Notes: generated from the letters alone by a model not told the origin. Counted from the stretch's first letter, positions 1-10,232 are shown. The stretch: DNA of 64,000 nt from Thiomicrospira sp. XS5 (GCF_001507555.1 NZ_LQBO01000001.1:2458700-2522699); one strand, 5' to 3'. Translations and numbers: made by a program.

Positions 1-248
1 AAATGCATGACCAAATCCGGCTGATACTCTGAAAAGACGCGCTTTACCGACTCGACGTCACAAATATCGACTTGTTCAAAAAAATAACGCGAATCACCAC
101 TGACCGATGACAAAGAATCCAAGTTTCCGGCATAAGTTAATTTATCTAAATTAACAACAACATGAGCAGTCTCTTGAATCAAATACCTTATGACAGCCGA
201 ACCAATAAAGCCCGCACCACCCGTTACCAAAATTGTTTTTGCAATCAT
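1..248 (-). CDS. rmlB: dTDP-glucose 4,6-dehydratase, N-terminal part (runs off the left edge)
   Basis: The first 82 residues of a minus-strand gene are present; the rest lies left of the window. The start codon is at 246-248 and the protein opens with the Rossmann dinucleotide-binding motif TGGAGFIG (about residues 9-16), followed by a conserved [14 protein letters not shown] stretch typical of RmlB. RmlB converts dTDP-glucose to dTDP-4-keto-6-deoxyglucose, the second step of dTDP-L-rhamnose synthesis in the cytoplasm. It follows rmlD after 14 bp and is the last visible gene of the operon. Family assignment rests on the motif, the [11 protein letters not shown] start and the rmlA-C-D context. 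Confidence 0.93.
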   Translation of the reverse strand, partial: MIAKTILVTGGAGFIGSAVIRYLIQETAHVVVNLDKLTYAGNLDSLSSVSGDSRYFFEQVDICDVESVKRVFSEYQPDLVMH

Positions 249-262
249 AATATCTACTATTT

Positions 263-1144
263 TTAAACCGTTTTCTGCAACTGCCCCATACACTTTTCTA
301 ACGATTTTCGCCAATGTGGAATCGACAAATCAAAGGACACTTTTATTTTTCGTTTGTTTAATACACTGAAAAAGGGCCGTTTAGCCACTGTCGGAAATTC
401 CGAACTTTCGATTGGGACAACATGATTCTCTAGGCCAGTCAACTCAAAAATGGCGCATGCAAAATCATACCAGCTCGCAACCCCCTCGTTGCTAAAATGA
501 TAAACCGTCATTTCAGGCTTCATCGAATGCTTTTCATAATGTGAAATCAACGTGATAATCGCATTCGCTAAATCCACCGCATAAGTCGGCGAACCAATTT
601 GATCGCCAACAACTTTCAACGTATCCTGCTGCTCAGACAAGCGCAACATCGTCTTGACAAAATTATTTCCAAATTGCGAAAACACCCAACTGGTTCGAAT
701 AATACAGCCTAACGGCTTCACCAGCCGAATCGCTTGCTCTCCCTTCAGCTTTGTCTCACCATACACGCCCAACGGATTGGTTGCATCACTTTCAACGTAA
801 GGACGACATTGTGTTCCATCGAATACATAATCCGTACTGATATGAATCAAAACCGTATCCGTTTTTTTCGCTATTTGAGCAATTTGTTTCACCGCACGAT
901 GATTAATGGCTTCCGCCAAATCACTCGCCTCTTCAGCTTTATCAACCGCCGTAAAGGCCGCACAATTAATAATATAATCAAACTGGCGATTCTGAAAAAA
1001 AGCCTGTATCTGCTTTGGCTGCGTTAAATCCATATCCGAACGGCCAACAAATTCAAAAACCGGCTCCAATACGTTTTGTGTACACAACTTTAAAGATTGA
1101 CCCAGCTGACCGTCACGCCCAATGACCAAAACCTTCTTAGCCAT
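263..1144 (-). CDS. rmlD: dTDP-4-dehydrorhamnose reductase RmlD
   Basis: A 293-residue reductase of the extended SDR family. It shows the NAD(P)-binding motif GRDGQLG near residue 9, STDYVFDG, and the YGETKLKGE block that carries the catalytic Tyr and Lys. It makes the last step of dTDP-L-rhamnose synthesis. The open frame extends 78 codons further upstream, but that part is the antisense-frame shadow of rmlC. The start at 1144 (MAKKVLVIG) puts the glycine motif in the usual place and overlaps the rmlC stop by 8 bp, a typical translational coupling. Confidence 0.93.
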   Translation of the reverse strand: MAKKVLVIGRDGQLGQSLKLCTQNVLEPVFEFVGRSDMDLTQPKQIQAFFQNRQFDYIINCAAFTAVDKAEEASDLAEAINHRAVKQIAQIAKKTDTVLIHISTDYVFDGTQCRPYVESDATNPLGVYGETKLKGEQAIRLVKPLGCIIRTSWVFSQFGNNFVKTMLRLSEQQDTLKVVGDQIGSPTYAVDLANAIITLISHYEKHSMKPEMTVYHFSNEGVASWYDFACAIFELTGLENHVVPIESSEFPTVAKRPFFSVLNKRKIKVSFDLSIPHWRKSLEKCMGQLQKTV

Positions 1145-1712
1145 AATAATTAACACCGTATTCAAAGTGGCAAGGCAAATCCGCCAGGCCTGGTTGGTTT
1201 TTATCCTTCTCTGACAAGGACACCGAATCACTCGCAATTTGCCACTCAATTCCAAGACTCGGTTCATCATAAGCCAAACCAAAGTCATGATCCGGCGCAT
1301 AATAATTATCCACTTTATAAGCAAAAATTGCCGTTGGGCTAAGCACAACAAAACCATGTGCAAACCCTCTTGGCACAAATAATTGATGCTTATTTTCCGA
1401 GCTGAGCACCGCCGTTACAGCTTGACCAAATGTTGGACTTCCATACCGAATATCCACGGCCACATCCAGCACTTTCCCCTCAACCACACGAACCAACTTA
1501 CTCTGAGCAAATGGCGGACTTTGATAATGCAGTCCTCGCAACACACCATATGAAGACTTCGACTCATTATCCTGAACAAAATTCACTTGATACCCCAGCG
1601 CTTTTTCTAACGCATCCTGGCGGAAGGTTTCAACAAAATACCCTCGCTCATCCCCAAACACTTTCGGCTTCAGCAACAAGACCTCTGGAACCGCCTGTTT
1701 TATAAATTCCAT
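1137..1712 (-). CDS. rmlC: dTDP-4-dehydrorhamnose 3,5-epimerase RmlC
   Basis: 191 residues, the usual RmlC length or slightly longer. The conserved core QDNESKSSYGVLRGLHYQ is present and includes the catalytic His; the cupin fold follows with VRVVEGKVLDVAVDIR and FVPRGFAHGF. The enzyme epimerises C3 and C5 of the keto-sugar made by RmlB. It begins at the base after the rmlA stop codon and overlaps rmlD, so the four rml genes are probably co-translated. One copy of the CCAGGCCTGG palindrome lies in the gene at 1184-1193 and is read as Pro-Gly-Leu. Confidence 0.94.
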   Translation of the reverse strand: MEFIKQAVPEVLLLKPKVFGDERGYFVETFRQDALEKALGYQVNFVQDNESKSSYGVLRGLHYQSPPFAQSKLVRVVEGKVLDVAVDIRYGSPTFGQAVTAVLSSENKHQLFVPRGFAHGFVVLSPTAIFAYKVDNYYAPDHDFGLAYDEPSLGIEWQIASDSVSLSEKDKNQPGLADLPCHFEYGVNYYG

Positions 1713-2597
1713 CTACACTCGCTTCTCTTCAGCACATTGTTGTAAATAAAGCCCATACTGATTTTTCATTAACGGTTGAGCCAAGGCCAGCAACTGTGCT
1801 TTGGAGATATAACCCATTTCAAATGCAATTTCTTCCAAGCAAGCCACCTTCAATCCCTGACGCTTTTCAATCGTTTCGATAAAAGCCGATGCTTCTAACA
1901 AACTTTCATGCGTTCCCGTATCCAACCAAGCAAACCCTCGTCCCATCAGTTCAACCTTCAAACGATTTTCTGACAAATACATTTGATTAACGGACGTAAT
2001 TTCAAGTTCACCGCGTTTTGAAGGCGTCACCTGTTTTGCTTTTTCAATGACATCATTCGGATAAAAATACAACCCCGTCACAGCATAATTTGAAAGTGGC
2101 TTGCTCGGTTTTTCTTCCAAGCTCATCACATTCCCTTCATCATCAAACTCCGCCACACCATAGCGTTCCGGGTCCTGAACATGATAACCAAACACCGTCG
2201 CTTTAGACTCCTGTTTCGCATTATCTACTGCACTCGCCATCATCCTTGTTAAATCATGACCATAATAAATATTATCCCCCAAAATCAAACAGACATCCGA
2301 ATCGCCAATGAAAGACTCACCCAGAACAAAAGCCTGCGCCAAACCATCCGGAGACGGCTGTACGGAGTATTCGAAATGCATCCCCAGCTCACTTCCATCG
2401 CCTAAAAGGCTCTGAAAACTCCCCTGATCCTCCGGGGTCGTGATAATCAATACTTCCCGAATACCGGATAACATCAAAACCGACAAAGGGTAATAAATCA
2501 TCGGCTTATCATAAATTGGCACCAGCTGCTTGGATACCCCTTTCGTTATCGGATATAAACGCGTCCCCGAACCACCCGCTAAAATAATTCCTTTCAT
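1713..2597 (-). CDS. rmlA: Glucose-1-phosphate thymidylyltransferase RmlA
   Basis: 294 residues, matching the family. The nucleotide-binding signature [13 protein letters not shown] is at the N terminus, followed by [17 protein letters not shown] and EEKPSKP. It joins glucose-1-phosphate and dTTP to give dTDP-glucose, the first step towards dTDP-rhamnose. It lies 13 bp after the type I secretion membrane-fusion gene, which puts rhamnose synthesis in the same operon as protein secretion. This fits joint building of a glycosylated or glycan-anchored surface layer (inference). Confidence 0.95.
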   Translation of the reverse strand: MKGIILAGGSGTRLYPITKGVSKQLVPIYDKPMIYYPLSVLMLSGIREVLIITTPEDQGSFQSLLGDGSELGMHFEYSVQPSPDGLAQAFVLGESFIGDSDVCLILGDNIYYGHDLTRMMASAVDNAKQESKATVFGYHVQDPERYGVAEFDDEGNVMSLEEKPSKPLSNYAVTGLYFYPNDVIEKAKQVTPSKRGELEITSVNQMYLSENRLKVELMGRGFAWLDTGTHESLLEASAFIETIEKRQGLKVACLEEIAFEMGYISKAQLLALAQPLMKNQYGLYLQQCAEEKRV

Positions 2598-2610
2598 TCT
2601 GTATCCTTAA

Positions 2611-4041
2611 TCAATCTTCATTAAAGGCGCGTACAACCATATCTCTTATTGGCTTAATTAAATAACCAAAGAAGGTTCTTTCACCCGTCTGAATAATCGC
2701 CTCTGCCGGCATACCCGGTAGCATGAACAAACCGTCTTTTTCCATTTGTTCAACACCTTTTTCCGTAATCAATATTTTCGCTTCAAAATAACGAGTACCA
2801 TTTTTTTCATCTTCAAAACTATCGGGGGACAACTGAATCACTTTCCCTTCAATCACATGCGTCATCTGAGTATTAAAAGCCGAAAACCGAACATCCGCAA
2901 TTAAACCAATGCGAACTCGATCAATATCTGAAGTAGAGACTCGAACTTCCACCGCATAGTTTTTCGTGTCCGGAACAACCTCCATTAAGGGTTCACCCGC
3001 GCGGACAACACCACCAATCGTATGAACCTCTAAACCTTTCACTCGCCCATCCGTTGGAGAAGTAATGTCGATACGCTCCAGACGATCTTTCAAAGTTGTT
3101 TTGCGAGACATCATATCCAGCTTTTCGGTCTGAACATCTCGTAGCTGAGACGCCGCATCCTGCAAAAACTTCTGTTTTCGCAACACCAATTCCGCCTCCG
3201 TTTCACCAATCTGAACCTTCAAGCGAGCCATATCCGATTCATTCGATGCCTTTTCGCCTTCCAACTCTGAAAGGTCTCGCTTCATTTGTTCCAAACGCAC
3301 TTTGTCCGTAAACTGCTCCTTATATAGGGCTTCCCAGTCTTTCAACTCCAAACGATACGATCGAATACGATCATCCAAGCTCTTTACTACACTTCCCAAC
3401 CCCCCGATTTGCTCTTTAAGCGCACTGATTTTCTTTCGATAAATCGCCAACTCCTGATTAAGCGAATCCGTATTCGCTTTAAACAAATCCCGCTGCCCCG
3501 CCATCAGCTCGGCCACATCAGGGTTATTTTTTTGCGCCAACAAGGCTTCAGGAAATGCAATTTTATCAGCCATTTTCCTTTCCGCTTTCAAACGAGCTTC
3601 CATCCCCAAAGCCTCGTTCAAACGAGCTTGAACCGATGCCAGTTCCGCCGACGCCTGGGTCGGCGACAAACGCAACAGCACCTCTCCTTTTGTGACATGC
3701 TGTCCCTCTTTGACATTAATTTCCGAAACAATTCCGCCTTCGTAATGTGCGATTGTCAGATTATTAGTTTCCACCGTTACCTGACCCGGCGCAACGGCCG
3801 CACTGCTTAATGGTGCCAAGGCCGACCAAACCCCCATTCCACCGAAAACCACCAACAAAACAATTAACCCCAAGCGTCTGTAAGGCGCATCGGAGGTCGG
3901 TATTTCAGGTAAATCATCTTTTTTTTGAACCGCCATAGAATCAAAATCCGAGGGTGCACGCTTTTTCTCTAGCACATCCCCTTCCAGCGGCTTTGCAACT
4001 TCTGCTTTTTGCGTTTCTTCTTTCATAGATTTTTCCGACAT
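2611..4041 (-). CDS. Type I secretion membrane-fusion protein (HlyD/PrtE type)
   Basis: 476 residues: a charged cytoplasmic N terminus, one membrane segment (about residues 57-75), a biotinyl-lipoyl-like half (HYEGGIVSEINVKEGQHV), a long coiled-coil region (about 130-310) and a beta-barrel C-terminal part ending in the ERTFFGYLIKPI block usual for HlyD-family adaptors. It should bridge the inner-membrane ABC exporter and the TolC-like channel. It follows the ABC gene after 9 bp. The N-terminal extension of about 50 residues is longer than in PrtE. Confidence 0.92.
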   Translation of the reverse strand: MSEKSMKEETQKAEVAKPLEGDVLEKKRAPSDFDSMAVQKKDDLPEIPTSDAPYRRLGLIVLLVVFGGMGVWSALAPLSSAAVAPGQVTVETNNLTIAHYEGGIVSEINVKEGQHVTKGEVLLRLSPTQASAELASVQARLNEALGMEARLKAERKMADKIAFPEALLAQKNNPDVAELMAGQRDLFKANTDSLNQELAIYRKKISALKEQIGGLGSVVKSLDDRIRSYRLELKDWEALYKEQFTDKVRLEQMKRDLSELEGEKASNESDMARLKVQIGETEAELVLRKQKFLQDAASQLRDVQTEKLDMMSRKTTLKDRLERIDITSPTDGRVKGLEVHTIGGVVRAGEPLMEVVPDTKNYAVEVRVSTSDIDRVRIGLIADVRFSAFNTQMTHVIEGKVIQLSPDSFEDEKNGTRYFEAKILITEKGVEQMEKDGLFMLPGMPAEAIIQTGERTFFGYLIKPIRDMVVRAFNED

Positions 4042-4050
4042 AATTGCTTC

Positions 4051-5763
4051 CTAAGACTTAGACTGATTCGTTAACGAAATTTGGCCATTTTGCAGCGCCA
4101 GCAAAATCTCATCACGTTCTCCAAAGCCTTTCATTTCGCCCTGTGCCATTAACAACACTTTATCTGCTTGTTTTAGAATCTGTTTACGGTGCGATATCAA
4201 CACCACTGTCACATTATTCTCTTTCAATTGAACCAATGCCTCAGAAAGCGCTTTCTCACCATGCTCATCCAAGTTTGAATTCGGTTCATCCAGAATCACT
4301 AAACGCGGTTCGCCATACAAAGCTCGAGCCAAACCAATACGCTGTCGTTGCCCGCCAGACAACCCTGAACTTCCACTGGCCAAAACCGTATCGTATCCCT
4401 GGGGTAAGCGCAAAATCATCTCATGCACACCCGCCATTTTCGCTGCTCGCACCACACGATCAGGGTCCAAAGCCCCGAAACGACAGATATTTTCCGAGAT
4501 CGTACCCGAAAACAGTTCAATATCTTGAGGTAAATAGCCAACAAAGCGACCGAGATGATCTTTGTCCCAGGCATGGACGTCCGCCCCATCCAACCGAACC
4601 TTTCCCGCCATTAATGGCCAAACACCCAACATCGCACGAACCAAAGAAGACTTACCAGCCGCACTCGGGCCGACAACCGCCATGACCTCACCTTTATTTA
4701 GTGCAAAACTCACGCCTTTAACAGACGGTGTTTGAGCGCCAGGAGGCACCACCATCACCGCTTCACAGCTCAACTGACCTTCAGGATCCGGCAAAGCCAT
4801 CGTATTGGGTTGAGGCGGATAAGCGGCAAACAAATCAAATAATCGCTTATAAGCCGAACGTGCCGATCCAAAACCTTTCCAAGAACCAATCAACAAATCC
4901 AACGGCGCCAAAGCACGCCCTAGGATAATCGAACCGGCAATCATCATACCCGGTGTAATTTCATCATTAATCGCCAACCAAGCGCCAAGCCCTAAAATGA
5001 GCGACTGAAACATTAATCGCAAATTTTTCGACATATTCGTCAAAACACTGGCTCGATCACTCGCATCACTTTGCTTCTTCAAAAAACTTAAATGGCGTTC
5101 CAACCAACGCTCCCGCAAGCTAGACTCCATCCCCATTGCCGACACAACTTCCGCGTTTTTCAAGCACGACGCCGCGTAATTACTGGAAGCCAAGCTCTCA
5201 CTTCCGGACTCCTCCAACAGCTTCTTAGTCGATCGTTCATTTGCCACCGCCAGCAAAAACAGGATAATCGCCGCCACTATCCCGAAAATTCCGAAATAAG
5301 GGTCAAACATAAACAATATCGCAATGTAAATAGGCAACCAAGGGGCATCAAAAAACGCAAAAGGACCATTACCCGACATATATTGACGTAAGTTATTCAT
5401 ATCATTAATCGGTTGCGCCGAATCATTCCCCGGCTCTTTAACCGTTCGATCAAACATAGATGCAAATAGATTCACATTCATATATTGATCCAATCGGTTT
5501 CCGACACGAATCAAAATGCGAGATCGAATAAACTCCAGTACCCCCATCGTCATAAACAGCCATACGACAATCAGGGTCAACATCACCAACGTTTCTTCAC
5601 TCCGGCTAGTCACAACCCGGTCATACACCTGCAACATATACAAAGCCGGTACCAACATCAGGATATTAATAAAAAAGCTAAACACTCCAATACTGATAAA
5701 AGAATGTTTTACGCTTAAAAGCGCCTTTTGAATTTCGGTTTTTTCTTTATTCTGTTTACTCAT
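4051..5763 (-). CDS. Type I secretion ABC transporter (PrtD type)
   Basis: 570 residues, the length of PrtD-like exporters, without an N-terminal C39 peptidase domain. The membrane domain covers about residues 20-300. The nucleotide-binding domain has Walker A GPSAAGKS (365-372), the LSGGQRQRIGLARAL signature and Walker B VILDEPN. Exporters of this kind secrete RTX-type proteins with uncleaved C-terminal signals. Likely substrates in this window are the 1107-residue protein at 18.9-22.2 kb and the DUF4214/RTX protein at 33.5-34.9 kb (inference). It sits between the OMF and HlyD genes of one operon. Confidence 0.94.
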   Translation of the reverse strand: MSKQNKEKTEIQKALLSVKHSFISIGVFSFFINILMLVPALYMLQVYDRVVTSRSEETLVMLTLIVVWLFMTMGVLEFIRSRILIRVGNRLDQYMNVNLFASMFDRTVKEPGNDSAQPINDMNNLRQYMSGNGPFAFFDAPWLPIYIAILFMFDPYFGIFGIVAAIILFLLAVANERSTKKLLEESGSESLASSNYAASCLKNAEVVSAMGMESSLRERWLERHLSFLKKQSDASDRASVLTNMSKNLRLMFQSLILGLGAWLAINDEITPGMMIAGSIILGRALAPLDLLIGSWKGFGSARSAYKRLFDLFAAYPPQPNTMALPDPEGQLSCEAVMVVPPGAQTPSVKGVSFALNKGEVMAVVGPSAAGKSSLVRAMLGVWPLMAGKVRLDGADVHAWDKDHLGRFVGYLPQDIELFSGTISENICRFGALDPDRVVRAAKMAGVHEMILRLPQGYDTVLASGSSGLSGGQRQRIGLARALYGEPRLVILDEPNSNLDEHGEKALSEALVQLKENNVTVVLISHRKQILKQADKVLLMAQGEMKGFGERDEILLALQNGQISLTNQSKS

Positions 5764-5818
5764 TCGTTCCTCGCCATTCCCTTGTTTTATCTGGCATTTT
5801 CAATGTAAATGATCCCAT

Positions 5819-7147
5819 TCAGCCTAAAGACTCCAAAAAGGCTTCTGGTTGTTTCATATAACTGGCCACCTGGTCCGGTTCAAATCGCCCCACCAGATAC
5901 AATAATTCAAACTGAGATTTCAAATTTTTGTAAATTTCCGCATTCAATTTTCGCTGAGTGTTGTACAACCGTGTTTTCGCCTCCAACACATCAAACACCC
6001 CTCTTAAGCCATACATCAAACCCTTTTCAGCCGCCGCCAAATAAGCATCTGCCGACACCAACGACTTTTTAAATGCCTGAATGTTTTCGTAAGAGCCTGT
6101 TAAATTGGAAAAGGACTCCTCCATTTTCACTTCAACGAAATACAACTGATCCTCAACATTATGTTGCGCGCTTTGCACTCGGCTACGCGCCGCAGAAACT
6201 CTCGAATTCGTACGACCGCCCTGATAAATTGGCATCCGCATTTCAACCAATACCTTAGCGTTCTCTTTTATCGAGTTTTCGTAGGATTCCGCCCCATAAT
6301 ACTCAGCCCTAGCGGTCACTTCCGGCCAATATTCACCCTTTTGGACCTCCACATCCGATTGTGCTTCTCGCAAAGCCTGTTTGGCTGCCAAAATCAAAAT
6401 CGAATGTACCTGAGCATCATCCAGCCAGTTTGAACGTTTCAACCAAAGCTCAGTTCTTTGCCACATATCTTCCGGCACCGGCATCACCTGGTCAAACTTA
6501 ACGCCAACTAATTGCTCCAACCTTTTCCGTGTCACCTGAGCCTGCGTTTCTTCGGCCGACAAATTCGCTTTTAACTCATCATATTTAGACTGAGTTTCCA
6601 GCATATCCATTTTGGTCGCCATTCCACGCCCCAACATGGCCTCCAAGCGCTTCATCTTAATCTCGTGATCCGCCACCTCTTGCTTGGAGATTTCCACCAT
6701 CGTATTACTCTCCAATACATCAATATAGGCTTCAATCGCTTGAAGGCCGGTCGTCAACTGAGCTTTTTTAAACTCAAGCTCTGCTGAAGCCACACTTTCA
6801 TTCGCCTTATTAATTCCCTGAAAACGCTGGTATGAAAAAACCGGTTGCGCCAAATTAACGCTACCACGTTTAAAGTTATCCGTTTCCCCCGAAACATAGT
6901 CTGTCGAATACTCACCGTACCCAACGTGCCCACTCACAGACAAATCCGGCAAAACTTGCGACCAGGCCTGGTCAATCGCCTCACGATCCGAATCCAAGCG
7001 ACTTTGTTTCGACAGCAAAGACTGGTTATACCCCAGAGCCACCTGATAAGCCTCAACCAATGACAAAGACTTAATATTTCCATCGACTTCTGCCCTGGCT
7101 GGGCTTGTCATCAAAAACCAAGCCACTAATATTACAGCGATTCGCAA
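5819..7147 (-). CDS. TolC-like outer-membrane channel of the type I secretion system
   Basis: 442 residues with a cleavable signal peptide (MRIAVILVAWFLMTSPARA) followed by the two repeated OEP halves, for example ALGYNQSLLSKQSRLDSDRE in the first and LREAQSDVEVQKGEYWPEV in the second. It forms the periplasmic tunnel and outer-membrane pore. It lies 61 bp after the SapC gene and 55 bp before the ABC gene, so all three secretion components are encoded together. One CCAGGCCTGG copy at 6962-6971 is read as Gln-Ala-Trp (DQAWSQV). Confidence 0.92.
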   Translation of the reverse strand: MRIAVILVAWFLMTSPARAEVDGNIKSLSLVEAYQVALGYNQSLLSKQSRLDSDREAIDQAWSQVLPDLSVSGHVGYGEYSTDYVSGETDNFKRGSVNLAQPVFSYQRFQGINKANESVASAELEFKKAQLTTGLQAIEAYIDVLESNTMVEISKQEVADHEIKMKRLEAMLGRGMATKMDMLETQSKYDELKANLSAEETQAQVTRKRLEQLVGVKFDQVMPVPEDMWQRTELWLKRSNWLDDAQVHSILILAAKQALREAQSDVEVQKGEYWPEVTARAEYYGAESYENSIKENAKVLVEMRMPIYQGGRTNSRVSAARSRVQSAQHNVEDQLYFVEVKMEESFSNLTGSYENIQAFKKSLVSADAYLAAAEKGLMYGLRGVFDVLEAKTRLYNTQRKLNAEIYKNLKSQFELLYLVGRFEPDQVASYMKQPEAFLESLG

Positions 7148-7208
7148 AATGCACCTCTCATTGCTTATGTTGCTTAAGTGTTGTCACTGAAAACCGTTTC
7201 TTTCGTAC

Positions 7209-7997
7209 TCAATCGAATTTCAACACATCATCGTCCGACTCCTCAAACAACCTATCCAAATCCACTTTCGATGGCTCCATATTCTCAAGCACCTTATGGT
7301 AATTTTCTGCCAACAACGTCATTTTCGGCATATGATCCATACTCGCCAAATGCGCAAACGCAAACGCCATTACGCCCGTCTTCACCCACTTCTGCAAAAG
7401 CGCCCCATCCAACTCCGCCAAGCGATCCTGATCCACCCAATAAATATCCTCTCTAAGTGGCGTCACGCTCCCATCATCTGGCGATTTGCTCTGGATTGGC
7501 AAAGGCACCAACACCCCCGCATCCGCTAAAGCGTCCGACAATTTCTCCGACAAACGCATTCCATTTTCCAATTGACTTAAAAACGTGACCAGTTTCTGTC
7601 CATGCTCCGTCAACTCACCGGACTCATCCAAAACCGCCTGCCCCTTGCCTTGTTTGAAGTTTTTCTCTTCATCCCAAACGCAAAGCACCTGCTCATTTTT
7701 ATCATTATTCAACAACTGAAACGGATAACGCCGTAAAACCGCCGGCACGTACCCCATCAAAAACTGCCCCGTTTTCGGGTGCACCAACAAGTTACGATTC
7801 GGCGTCACCCCCGAAAGCAACCCAACTTGAAACCCATCGTCACGCTTTAAAAAACACACAACGCCATGCTTAATCGCATGGTTGATTTCCGTTGACGCCA
7901 ACGGAATAAAACCCAAATTCGAAGCATACTGATAAAACAGCTTATTTTCATATCCAAAACCTTGGTGCTTACTTTTCGAGACAGGGACAAAAGACAT
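7209..7997 (-). CDS. SapC family protein (first copy)
   Basis: 262 residues with no signal peptide or membrane segment. It matches the SapC family pattern: GFGYENKLFYQYASNLGFIPLASTE near the start, VPAVLRRYPFQL in the middle, and L.E.GELTEHGQ later. SapC proteins are named from S-layer loci and are often next to type I exporters; their biochemical role is not established. It is the first gene of the operon that continues through TolC-like, ABC, HlyD-like and rmlACDB. A paralogue lies at 10296-11045. Confidence 0.85.
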   Translation of the reverse strand: MSFVPVSKSKHQGFGYENKLFYQYASNLGFIPLASTEINHAIKHGVVCFLKRDDGFQVGLLSGVTPNRNLLVHPKTGQFLMGYVPAVLRRYPFQLLNNDKNEQVLCVWDEEKNFKQGKGQAVLDESGELTEHGQKLVTFLSQLENGMRLSEKLSDALADAGVLVPLPIQSKSPDDGSVTPLREDIYWVDQDRLAELDGALLQKWVKTGVMAFAFAHLASMDHMPKMTLLAENYHKVLENMEPSKVDLDRLFEESDDDVLKFD

Positions 7998-8116
7998 AAT
8001 TTAAAACCTTATTAAAATTAACTTCAAAACTAAAACTCAACGAATCGCACCCTTTATTTCAAAGGGCATTGTACAGATTCATACAGACAAAACCATGACC
8101 AAATTTTTAACGGATT

Positions 8117-9565
8117 CTAATACGCATTCTTATGCATAAAACCTTTATAAAACGTCATCGCAATAATTTTCATATCAAACCAGAAAGACCAATTTCGAAT
8201 GTAATGCAAGTCAAACTCCACACGCTTACACATTTTTTCTACCGAATCGGTTTCACCACGCCAACCGTTCACCTGCGCCCACCCCGTAATCCCTGGTTTA
8301 ACTAAATAACGTTGCATATATTTAGGAACCAGTTTTCGATACATTTCGTTATGCGCAACGGCGTGTGGCCGGGGGCCAACAACAGACATTTTCCCCTGCA
8401 ACACATTAATGAACTGCGGCAACTCATCCAAGCTCGTCCGGCGCAACAAACGCCCCAAAGGCGTCACACGCTTATCATCCTTTCGTGTCTGAGCGACACT
8501 CTGACCATCAGATTCCGTCGACTCATCAAACATGGTCCGAAACTTATAAACCCGAATCTCCCGACCACTCAAACCATAACGTTTCTGCTTAAACAACACC
8601 GGTCCAGGCGACGTCCACTTCACCCCCAACGCCAACACCAACATCAACGGCGAAAACACCAACAAGGCTGCAGAAGCAATCACCACATCCTCAACCCGTT
8701 TAATAAAACGCTCAAACTCCCCCGTCAAAGCGGAATCAAACACCCCTATGACCGGAATCCCATCAATATCCGTTACTTTCGCATGAAGCAAATCGAACAC
8801 AAACATATCCGGCACAAACTTAATCACAACCGGAATATCCGACAAAGTCTCAAGCACATGTTTCACGTCCCCGACTTGTTCAACCGGTAAACAGATATAC
8901 ACCTCATTAATATCATGCTCTTCAACCTCAAGTTTAAGGGCATCGCTTCGTAACGGCTTCAAATCCACACAATCACCGCCGCTTAAGCGAAATGTCTGCT
9001 CAGAACCGACCAAATCGTAAAACCAAAGCAACCGATACCCTAAGCCAGCATTACACAAAATCGTCTCTGCCAACGACTTCGCCAACGCATTATGGCCCAC
9101 AATCACAATATTCTTACTGTTCCCACCCTGCGCTCGATAAAAAATCAGCGCCTTACGAATCATCAAACGATACGCAATCAAAGCAACAGGCGTCGAAAGC
9201 CCCCACAACACCGCTGATTGCTTAGGCCAAAAGGTCCATGAAGAAAACAAAAACACCAACGCCAGCCAAAGCAACCAAGTCCAAAGCCAAGCCTCTAAAA
9301 CCAGTTTAATGCTGGCGAAAAAAGGGCGTCCTCGCCAATGCTGATAAATGCCTAACAGCTGTGAAACCACCACAAACGTCAGCCCCGCCACAAGCCCAAA
9401 AGCCACCAAAGCCAAACCATGTAAAGACGTTTCTTGGAAAAAAATACCAACGAACAAACCGGCTGTCACAATGAAATCCAAGCTTCGATGCAACCAAACA
9501 AACGAAGCCCGATCCGGATGCAATATCGCTTTTATATCAAACGTCCAGCCATCCACTTTTCGCAC
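8117..9565 (-). CDS. Polyprenyl-phosphate sugar-1-phosphate transferase (WcaJ/WbaP type)
   Basis: The protein has four or five N-terminal membrane segments, a CoA-binding-like middle (NIVIVGHNALAKSLAE) and a C-terminal bacterial sugar transferase domain with KRYGLSGREIRVYKFRTM, RRTSLDELPQFINVL, GPRPH and GITGWAQVNGWRGET. It would load the first sugar phosphate onto undecaprenyl phosphate to start an exopolysaccharide or glycan repeat. The frame is open from a TTG at 9598, but a GTG at 9565 has a GAGG Shine-Dalgarno five bases upstream, and the predicted transcription start (9612) leaves only 14 nt before the TTG, so I prefer 9565. Total length is 482 residues, near the family norm. Confidence 0.92.
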   Translation of the reverse strand: MRKVDGWTFDIKAILHPDRASFVWLHRSLDFIVTAGLFVGIFFQETSLHGLALVAFGLVAGLTFVVVSQLLGIYQHWRGRPFFASIKLVLEAWLWTWLLWLALVFLFSSWTFWPKQSAVLWGLSTPVALIAYRLMIRKALIFYRAQGGNSKNIVIVGHNALAKSLAETILCNAGLGYRLLWFYDLVGSEQTFRLSGGDCVDLKPLRSDALKLEVEEHDINEVYICLPVEQVGDVKHVLETLSDIPVVIKFVPDMFVFDLLHAKVTDIDGIPVIGVFDSALTGEFERFIKRVEDVVIASAALLVFSPLMLVLALGVKWTSPGPVLFKQKRYGLSGREIRVYKFRTMFDESTESDGQSVAQTRKDDKRVTPLGRLLRRTSLDELPQFINVLQGKMSVVGPRPHAVAHNEMYRKLVPKYMQRYLVKPGITGWAQVNGWRGETDSVEKMCKRVEFDLHYIRNWSFWFDMKIIAMTFYKGFMHKNAY

Positions 9566-9618
9566 CCTTTCCTCACCTCTGTCTTTAAGCTCAAACAAGC
9601 CACTTAATAATGCGCATT

Positions 9619-9661
9619 ATTATAGGGGCATTATACGCACAAATTTGTGACATATGTCACA
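9619..9661 (-). promoter_or_regulatory. Predicted class II Crp-dependent promoter of the sugar transferase gene
   Basis: A perfect 16-bp palindrome TGTGACATATGTCACA (9646-9661) matches the Crp half-site rule TGTGA-N6-TCACA. On the minus strand a perfect TATAAT follows at 9624-9619. The operator centre (9653.5) is 29.5 bp from the first base of the -10 box, which places it at -41.5 for a start at 9612, the standard class II activation geometry. A second TATAAT at 9635-9630 is too close for that arrangement. Sites and spacing are seen directly; Crp binding is inference. Confidence 0.75.
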
Positions 9662-9677
9662 CTTTTTTCAAAAAACA

Positions 9678-10232
9678 CAGTCATACCGAGCAAAATCGAA
9701 GCATCTCTTAAAGAATGGCACTGTCACCCTGAGCGGAGCCGAAGGGGCTCTTGAGGGCAAGCGTGTCGGTTTGAGATTCTTCACTTCGTTCAGAATGACA
9801 GAACACTGTCATGCTGAGCCTGCCGAAGCATCTCTTAAAGAATTGCACTGTCACCCTGAGCGTAGTCGAAGGGGTTCTTGAAGGCTTGCGTGTCGGTTTG
9901 AGATTCTTCACTTCGTTCAGAATGACAGAACACTGTCATGCTGAGCCTGCCGAAGCATCTCTTAAAGAATAACACTTGTCACCCTGAGCGAAGTCGAAGG
10001 GGCTCTTGAGGGCAAACGTGTCCTGCTTGAGATTCTTCACTTCGTTCAGAATGACAGTGGTGTTTGTTCAGGTTAACAGTGAGTTTTTACCAGGCCTGGC
10101 AGAAAAACGTTGTCATGCTGAGCCTGACGAAGCATCTCTTAAAGAATTGCACTGTCACCCTGAGCGAAGTCGAAGGGGCTCTTGAGGGCAAGCGTGTCGG
10201 TTTGAGGTTCTTCACTTCGTTCAGAATGACAA
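9678..10232. repeat. Array A of covarying hairpin repeats
   Basis: This stretch has no credible gene. It holds three successive groups of about 25-30 bp monomers: a type with arms ATGCT/AGCAT, a type with arms ACCCT/AGGGT, and an inverted type with arms ATTCT/AGAAT. They are separated by short linkers such as CTTAAAGAATGGCAC. The group is repeated with few changes, and CCAGGCCTGG occurs at 10090-10099 between groups. Open frames crossing the array encode only repeat-derived peptides (HSERSEES-like) and are not genes. Confidence 0.9.

Noticed and set aside
1145..1378. Upstream extension of rmlD as a 371-residue protein
   Set aside because: The extension lies wholly in rmlC in another frame, and the Rossmann motif starts directly after the ATG at 1144.
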